DNA from: Clostridia bacterium
GTDB taxonomy: Bacteria; Bacillota; Clostridia; Oscillospirales; Acutalibacteraceae
Assembly: GCA_017519685.1 (NCBI GenBank)
Contig: JAFWRV010000071.1
Span: 1 to 9,838, forward strand
DNA: 9,838 bases
Direction of reading: 5' to 3'
The first letter of the stretch is position 1. Each line of letters begins with the position of its first letter. The notes beneath the pieces were generated by a model. The model had not been told where the DNA came from, made no database searches, and was given only the letters and a program-made list of their open reading frames with translations. Below are positions 6,117 through 9,838 of the stretch, one piece after another. The translations under genes were made by a program, and so were the position numbers.

Positions 6117-6145
6117 ATTATATCACAAGAGTTTAAAAATGTGTA
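6117..6145 (-). promoter_or_regulatory. Extended -10 promoter of the LCP gene
   Basis: On the minus strand a perfect TATAAT (6117-6122) is preceded directly by TGA, giving an extended -10. TACACA (6140-6145, four of six -35 bases) lies 17 bases upstream. The start near 6110 would give a leader of about 28 bases including AGGAG (6093-6097). Confidence 0.7.
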
Positions 6146-6211
6146 TAGAGAAACAAACAAATTTTTAATTTCTTTACATTTATTCTTTATTTAATATATA
6201 TGACTTAAAGC

Positions 6212-6619
6212 TTACACGAGTTTTTCGGGAGAAAACGACCTCGGAAGCATTCCGGCGAGTGTTTCAGAAACATAATCATCCTCCGAAATCGCGGTGATGA
6301 TTTCAAAATCTCCGCCGCAGAATTCCGCCATAACCTGGCGGCAGACTCCGCAGGGATAGAAATAATCGGACGGCTTACCGTCTTTTCCGCCGACCACGGC
6401 TATCTTCACAAATTCTTTTTCTCCCTCGCTTATTGCCTTAAATATAGCTGTTCTCTCCGCGCAGTTTGTCGGCCCGAACGCGGCGTTTTCAATATTGCAG
6501 CCGCTGTAAACCTTGCCGCTCTTTGTGAGAAGCGCCGCACCGACTTTAAAGCCGGAATAGGGAGAATAGGCATATTTCATCGCTTCAAAAGCGGCTTTTA
6601 CAAGTTCTCTGTTTTCCAT
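6212..6619 (-). CDS. cdd: Cytidine deaminase
   Basis: The 135-residue length and motifs fit the small homotetrameric cytidine deaminases, which hydrolyse cytidine and deoxycytidine to uridine and deoxyuridine plus ammonia. Zinc ligands are Cys53 in the C-A-E motif and Cys90/Cys93 in P-C-G-V-C-R-Q; Glu55 is the proton-shuttling residue. The substrate-binding C-N-I-E-N-A stretch is at 41-46. It is the last gene of the nucleoside operon: its ATG is 2 bases after the deoD stop codon and its RBS (GAGGGA, 6 bases upstream) lies inside the deoD coding end, so translation is probably coupled. No clear terminator follows; the AT-rich DNA to 6146 holds no strong hairpin. Confidence 0.96.
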   Translation of the reverse strand: MENRELVKAAFEAMKYAYSPYSGFKVGAALLTKSGKVYSGCNIENAAFGPTNCAERTAIFKAISEGEKEFVKIAVVGGKDGKPSDYFYPCGVCRQVMAEFCGGDFEIITAISEDDYVSETLAGMLPRSFSPEKLV

Positions 6620-6621
6620 AA

Positions 6622-7374
6622 TCAGTCCCTCGGCTCAAGACGCGGAAGCTTTTCAAGCCTGACCGCTGTGTCGAGAGCAAGTTTCATCATCTGAGTGAAA
6701 GAATTCTGCCTCGCGTCGGCGTCAAGCGAGTCAAAGGGTTCATAGCATAAATCCGAAACGGTACAGACTGCAAGAGCCCTCATTCCGAGACGCATCGCCG
6801 TCATATAGAGCGCCGCTGCCTCCATTTCAACAGCAAGACAGCCCATCTTCGCCCAGTCTGTCGATGTATGCGTGTCATCGTAAAATGTGTCCGATGAATA
6901 GAACAGTCCTGTTTTCAGGGGAATGTTTCCGGCTGAAGCGGCCTCTCTCACGGTGTAAAGCAAATCGGCGTCGCAGACCGGAGCGATGTTTCCGTCAAGC
7001 CCGTACTGCTTTGAAAAAGAGGAGTTTGTGCAGGCGCCGATTCCGGCGATAATATCCCTGAGTCCGCAGGAATGTGAGATTGAGCCCGCCGAACCTATAC
7101 GGATGATATTCTGAACTCCGAAGTATTTATACAGCTCATAACTGTAAATCCCGATTGAAGGCATTCCCATTCCGCTCGCCATAACCGAAACCTTCGTTCC
7201 CGCGTATAAACCCGTATAGCCGTTGACACCGCGGACATTATTGACCGCGACCGCGTTCTCAAGGAAGTTTTCCGCTATGAACTTTGAGCGCAGAGGATCG
7301 CCCGGCATCAAAACGGTTTTTCCGAAGCCGGCATCATTCAGCACGTTTATATGAGGTGTTCTGAGAAATTCCAT
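6622..7374 (-). CDS. deoD: Purine-nucleoside phosphorylase, DeoD type
   Basis: This 250-residue protein matches hexameric bacterial purine-nucleoside phosphorylases, which split purine (deoxy)nucleosides with phosphate into base and (deoxy)ribose-1-phosphate. Visible motifs are TPHIN (6-10), MPGDPLR with phosphate-contacting Gly25 and Arg29 (23-29), NNVRG with Arg48 (45-49), IIRIGSAG with Arg92 (90-97), AVEMEAAAL with ribose-binding Glu185 (181-189), and TVSD with the base-protonating Asp208 (205-208). It is slightly longer than E. coli DeoD because of a C-terminal extension. The ATG at 7374 is preferred over an in-frame TTG at 7395: a GGCGGTG ribosome site sits 6 bases before it, the homology begins there, and it leaves a 1-base gap after the deoC stop codon, as expected for a coupled operon. 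Confidence 0.95.
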   Translation of the reverse strand: MEFLRTPHINVLNDAGFGKTVLMPGDPLRSKFIAENFLENAVAVNNVRGVNGYTGLYAGTKVSVMASGMGMPSIGIYSYELYKYFGVQNIIRIGSAGSISHSCGLRDIIAGIGACTNSSFSKQYGLDGNIAPVCDADLLYTVREAASAGNIPLKTGLFYSSDTFYDDTHTSTDWAKMGCLAVEMEAAALYMTAMRLGMRALAVCTVSDLCYEPFDSLDADARQNSFTQMMKLALDTAVRLEKLPRLEPRD

Positions 7375-7375
7375 T

Positions 7376-8041
7376 TTATTCACCGCCGTTTTCAAGCTGT
7401 TTCGCGATTTTTACTATCCTGCTGGTTCCGAGACGGTCGGCTCCGAGAGAAATGAATTTTTCAGCGTCCTCAAGAGAGGAGATTCCGCCCGCCGCCTTGA
7501 TTTTAACACCGGGAGCAACGTTTTCTTTAAACAGTTTTATATCCTCAAAGGTCGCCCCTCCGGTTGAAAACCCGGTTGAGGTCTTGATATAGTCCGCTCC
7601 CGATTCCGAAACTATTTTGCACATCAGAATCTTTTCTTCCTCAGTCAGAAGGCAGGTTTCGATTATAACCTTGAGAAGCCTTCCTTTGCAGGCGGCTTTT
7701 ACGGCTTTGATTTCATTGAGAACAAAGTCGCTGTCGCCGTCCTTCAGTGCGCCGATATTAATGACCATATCTATTTCGTCGGCGCCGTTATCAACCGCGT
7801 CCGACGCCTCGAAGCATTTCGCCGCGGAGGTGTCATAGCCGTTGGGGAAGCCGATTACGGTGCAGATTTTCAGGCGGTCTCCGACATAGTCCTTAGCGAA
7901 TTTAACATAAGAAGCGGGAATACAGACGCTCGCGGTTTTGTATCTGATTCCGTCGTCACAGATTTCCCTTATCTGCTCCTTTGTCGCCGCTGGGCTGAGC
8001 AGAGTATGGTCGCATCTTGCAAGGATCTCTGAAAGTTCCAT
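7376..8041 (-). CDS. deoC: Deoxyribose-phosphate aldolase
   Basis: The 221-residue TIM-barrel class I aldolase splits 2-deoxyribose-5-phosphate into glyceraldehyde-3-phosphate and acetaldehyde. The Schiff-base lysine is Lys153 in YIKTSTGF (151-158). The second active-site lysine is Lys182 in IKAAGGI (181-187), whose Gly residues also bind the substrate phosphate. Asp91 in DMVINIG (91-97) and the DHTLL start (11-15) are further family signatures. The start is supported by AAAGGAG about 6 bases upstream. It sits between pduL and deoD; its substrate is made from deoD products by phosphopentomutase, which is not in the window. A hairpin between pduL and this gene may lower its expression relative to pduL. 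Confidence 0.96.
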   Translation of the reverse strand: MELSEILARCDHTLLSPAATKEQIREICDDGIRYKTASVCIPASYVKFAKDYVGDRLKICTVIGFPNGYDTSAAKCFEASDAVDNGADEIDMVINIGALKDGDSDFVLNEIKAVKAACKGRLLKVIIETCLLTEEEKILMCKIVSESGADYIKTSTGFSTGGATFEDIKLFKENVAPGVKIKAAGGISSLEDAEKFISLGADRLGTSRIVKIAKQLENGGE

Positions 8042-8062
8042 ATTTTCTCCTTTATAATTTTA

Positions 8063-8090
8063 AAAGGGCAGCGCCTGAACACTGCCCTTT
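8063..8090 (-). terminator. Intercistronic hairpin between pduL and deoC
   Basis: AAAGGGCAG (8063-8071) and CTGCCCTTT (8082-8090) form a perfect 9-bp stem with a 10-base loop. On the minus strand it is followed only by TAAAATTATA, a poor T-tract. It is more likely a leaky terminator, attenuator or mRNA-processing/stabilising stem within the operon than a full stop. No convincing promoter was found between it and deoC. Confidence 0.6.
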
Positions 8091-8102
8091 GAAATTGAAT
8101 TA

Positions 8103-8678
8103 TCAGGCGAGAATTTCACCCATCATGCCGGGTGTCGCGCACGCGGCGTTTGATTCATCGGTGTCGATGTGCATAGCCCACGCATACTTGGGGCTGACTC
8201 TGACAACAACATCGTCAAACACAAGCGAACGGCCGTCTGAATCTATTTTCACGCTGACAATCTGCTTATCCTGAAGACCGTATTTTTCCGCGTCTTCGGG
8301 AGTGGCGTGGATGTGTCTCTTAGCCGCTATAACACCTTCGGTAAGCTCAACCTCACCCTTGGGGCCCACGAGTTTGCACGCGCCGCTTCCGGCGATGTCG
8401 CCGCTCTCTCTTACGGGCGCCTCAACGCCGATTGAACGGGCGTCTGTCAGTGAAAGTTCAACCTGACATTCGGGGCGGACCGGTCCGAGTATGGAAACCG
8501 CGGGGAACTGGCTCTTTGTGCCGATAACGGCAACTTTTTCATTGCTCGCAAACTGACCCGGCTGGGAGAGCCATTTTTTGACGGTAAGCTCATAACCCTC
8601 GCCGAAAAGTGTTTCAAGCGCTTCCTGAGTTACGTGAACGTGTCTTGCGGATGTTTCAACAAGTATTTCTTTTTTCAT
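8103..8678 (-). CDS. pduL: Phosphate propanoyl/acetyltransferase, PduL family
   Basis: PduL enzymes exchange CoA and phosphate on acyl groups (acyl-CoA + Pi to acyl-phosphate + CoA), unrelated in fold to classical Pta. The 191 residues contain the paired PduL domains and their metal-binding histidines: ARHVHVT (His13, His15), AKRHIHAT (His122, His124) and AMHIDTDE (His170). A conserved GPVRPE stretch lies at 65-70. No N-terminal encapsulation peptide precedes the first domain, so it is probably a cytosolic form, not a microcompartment enzyme, and no shell genes are nearby. GGAG lies about 9 bases before the ATG. It begins 22 bases after the lipoprotein gene and precedes deoC, so it could convert acetaldehyde-derived acetyl-CoA to acetyl-phosphate. 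It may equally be the cell's general phosphotransacetylase. Confidence 0.93.
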   Translation of the reverse strand: MKKEILVETSARHVHVTQEALETLFGEGYELTVKKWLSQPGQFASNEKVAVIGTKSQFPAVSILGPVRPECQVELSLTDARSIGVEAPVRESGDIAGSGACKLVGPKGEVELTEGVIAAKRHIHATPEDAEKYGLQDKQIVSVKIDSDGRSLVFDDVVVRVSPKYAWAMHIDTDESNAACATPGMMGEILA

Positions 8679-8700
8679 TATTATTTCTCCGGATTTTTAA

Positions 8701-9639
8701 TTACCAGCCGATAACATAGGATGACTGGGTAAGGAACGGAAGGATTGCTCCCGCTTTATCAAAATTGATTGTCCAGTAAAGGTCATAGTCCGCTGTGAGA
8801 ACGTGGCCTGTCTTGGCGTCAACAGTGATTTTGACTGTGCTTGAAGGATAGTTCATGGAAGCTGTGCCGACAATACCTGCCGCAGCTCCGGGAATGTTGT
8901 CGTTAACAACGCCGGGAAGAACAACATTGAACGCTTTGGGGGCATGTCCCTGACCGTGCTGAACGGTGGATGACTTGCCGTCGGCTACTGTGGTGATGGT
9001 GATGGTATAAACACCGTTCTTCTCGGTGCAGGTTGCGCTCTTGACATCGGCAGCGGTAAGCTTGGATGACCAGGTTTCGTTTTCAACGGGGAACGCTTTC
9101 TTATCGGTGAGAACGGTTTCGCCCTGGCTGTTCTTTGCAAGCTGGTCGCCTATGAATTTGTCGGCGCCGCCGAGAATTCTGAGAATTCCGTTAAGCGCTG
9201 AGGGAAGGGTTGTGGGGCCGGCAAGAGAAATCTTCTGGTATTTCTGTGTGATTTTCTTTGCCTTGGGCTTAACGTCATTGATAACCTTATTATAATACTC
9301 AACTATTTCCGCTTTTGTCTGGGGAGCCTTCGCTGCTTCCTCAGTTGTTTCCTCTTCCTTATCGGTTTCGGATGCTTTTGCCGCTTCCTTGGTGGTTTCG
9401 TCAGCGCTTGTTTCAGCTGCTGTTGTGGTTTCATCGGACGCGGTCGCCTCGGTTACCGCCTCGGTGGTTTCGTCGGACGCTGTCGCTTCATCAGCGGTAG
9501 CTTCGGCGGTGATTTCCGGCTCGGTTTCTGCGGCTGTGGTATCGGTTGTGGTTTCTTCATCTGTGGTCTTGCTTCCGCAGGCTGCGAATGAAAGAGCAAG
9601 TACCAGTGTTAAGATTACTGCAAGTATTTTCTTTGACAT
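8701..9639 (-). CDS. Lipoprotein of unknown function with Thr/Glu/Ala-rich repeat linker
   Basis: The 312-residue protein starts with a lipoprotein signal (MSKK, hydrophobic core, FAAC with Cys21 as the lipidation site). Residues 22-105 are a Thr/Glu/Ala/Ser/Asp-rich acidic linker with 13-residue repeats of the form EATASDETT. Residues about 108-312 form a probable globular domain beginning KAEIVEYYNKVINDVKPKAK. It includes W-S-S-K-L-T-A-A-D-V (189-198) and beta-rich stretches such as GVYTITITTV (208-217) and GHVLTADYDLYWTINF (279-294). I recognise the general style of a recurrent clostridial secreted family but know no function. AGGAGG lies 6 bases upstream of the ATG. The gene is the first of the run that continues into pduL, with no terminator between them, although a link to nucleoside breakdown is not obvious. 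Confidence 0.85.
   Translation of the reverse strand: MSKKILAVILTLVLALSFAACGSKTTDEETTTDTTAAETEPEITAEATADEATASDETTEAVTEATASDETTTAAETSADETTKEAAKASETDKEEETTEEAAKAPQTKAEIVEYYNKVINDVKPKAKKITQKYQKISLAGPTTLPSALNGILRILGGADKFIGDQLAKNSQGETVLTDKKAFPVENETWSSKLTAADVKSATCTEKNGVYTITITTVADGKSSTVQHGQGHAPKAFNVVLPGVVNDNIPGAAAGIVGTASMNYPSSTVKITVDAKTGHVLTADYDLYWTINFDKAGAILPFLTQSSYVIGW
9425..9488. repeat. Imperfect 39-bp-period direct repeat in the lipoprotein linker
   Basis: Positions 9425-9449 and 9464-9488 match at 22 of 25 bases with an offset of 39 bp (13 codons). A third, shorter copy begins near 9392. The period keeps the reading frame, so copy-number change would lengthen or shorten the extended linker without a frameshift. 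Confidence 0.75.
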
Positions 9640-9738
9640 AATTATCCTCCTGATAAATATAATTATTTTCCGGCAAAAGCCGTTTGTAAATTTAAGTATA
9701 TTATATTTTTATTATAATTGCAATATTTTTTTCAATAT

Positions 9739-9838
9739 TTATGAAGCCGAATAATAAAAATCATCCGCGGGAACAGCGCCGCCGAAAAGCTCCGGCGCCT
9801 GCTCATAAAGAATCGCGACGGTTGAGGAAACGGCTTCT
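9739..9838 (-). CDS. C-terminal fragment of an unidentified protein
   Basis: An open minus-strand frame enters from the right edge and stops at TAA (9739-9741), giving 32 residues ending in A-D-D-F-Y-Y-S-A-S. Codon choice (GCC, GTC, GCG, CCG, GAG, TTC, GGC) resembles the neighbouring genes, and the frame ends where the AT-rich intergenic DNA begins. Too little remains to name a family. No hairpin terminator is seen after it, so its transcript might run on toward the lipoprotein gene. An open plus-strand frame across the same bases lacks an RBS and is less likely. Confidence 0.5.
   Translation of the reverse strand, partial: EAVSSTVAILYEQAPELFGGAVPADDFYYSAS

Noticed and set aside
6083..6160. 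Upstream ATG that would add 26 residues to the LCP protein
   Set aside because: An extended -10 promoter (6117-6145) lies within this extension, which would place the start codon before the transcript; the ATG at 6082 has AGGAG upstream.
7375..7395. TTG start giving a 257-residue DeoD overlapping deoC
   Set aside because: The ATG at 7374 has a better RBS distance and starts right at the family N-terminus.
9671..9682. Small hairpin CGGC-AAAA-GCCG in the leader of the lipoprotein gene
   Set aside because: Only 4 bp of stem, no T-tract on the minus strand and no riboswitch-like context.
9700..9735. TATAAT boxes (9700-9705, 9711-9716) and TTGAAA (9730-9735) upstream of the lipoprotein gene
   Set aside because: Spacers are 24 and 13 bases, neither suitable. 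A promoter very likely lies in this AT-rich stretch, but I cannot place it.
9741..9838. Open plus-strand frame from ATG at 9741 running off the right edge
   Set aside because: It lacks an RBS and is unusually rich in Arg (CGC/CGA) and Lys, as expected for the antisense of a coding region; the minus frame has neighbour-like codons.

Overview
The window looks like a low-to-moderate GC Gram-positive anaerobe of the class Clostridia (Ruminococcaceae/Oscillospiraceae-like). The signs are AGGAGG-type ribosome binding sites, a Thr/Ala-rich surface protein with a sortase-like C-terminus, a LytR-CpsA-Psr wall enzyme, an ECF sigma factor paired with a membrane protein, and a PduL-type phosphotransacylase next to deoxynucleoside catabolism genes. 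This placement rests on gene content and style only; there is no rRNA or marker gene. Almost everything is on the minus strand; the one complete plus-strand gene is a Nudix protein.

Layout, left to right. (1) Positions 1-115: the first 18 codons of a Gp49/HigB-like toxin gene with its RBS, a near-consensus promoter and a 20-bp palindrome lying across that promoter, which looks like a self-regulated toxin-antitoxin operator. (2) Positions 203-892: a small wall-anchored surface protein with its own promoter and a clear rho-independent terminator. (3) Positions 902-1005: a GC-rich block with two hairpins and a short tandem repeat, used at least as a terminator. (4) Positions 1019-3590: an ECF sigma factor (TTG start) overlapping a large single-pass membrane protein, probably its anti-sigma/sensor, behind an ECF-style promoter that suggests autoregulation. 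(5) Positions 3629-4527: a divergent Nudix hydrolase whose N-terminus resembles a degenerate family I pyrophosphatase domain, followed by a strong terminator. (6) Positions 4568-6145: an LCP-family protein with a Ser/Thr-rich tail and its own extended -10 promoter. (7) Positions 6212-9639: a tightly packed minus-strand run, transcribed in the order lipoprotein, pduL, deoC, deoD, cdd. (8) Positions 9739-9838: the probable C-terminal end of another minus-strand gene.

How the genes fit together. cdd, deoD and deoC act in salvage and breakdown of (deoxy)nucleosides. DeoC releases acetaldehyde and glyceraldehyde-3-phosphate. If acetaldehyde is oxidised to acetyl-CoA elsewhere, PduL could turn acetyl-CoA into acetyl-phosphate for ATP formation, so the operon can be read as energy recovery from DNA. 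Phosphopentomutase and a pyrimidine phosphorylase are absent from the window. The sigma/anti-sigma pair, the LCP enzyme, the sortase-type protein and the lipoprotein together give the region a cell-envelope character. The observations most worth following are the pyrophosphatase-like/Nudix fusion, the toxin-antitoxin promoter-operator at the left edge, the GC-rich hairpin element at 902-1005, and the sigma/membrane-sensor unit.
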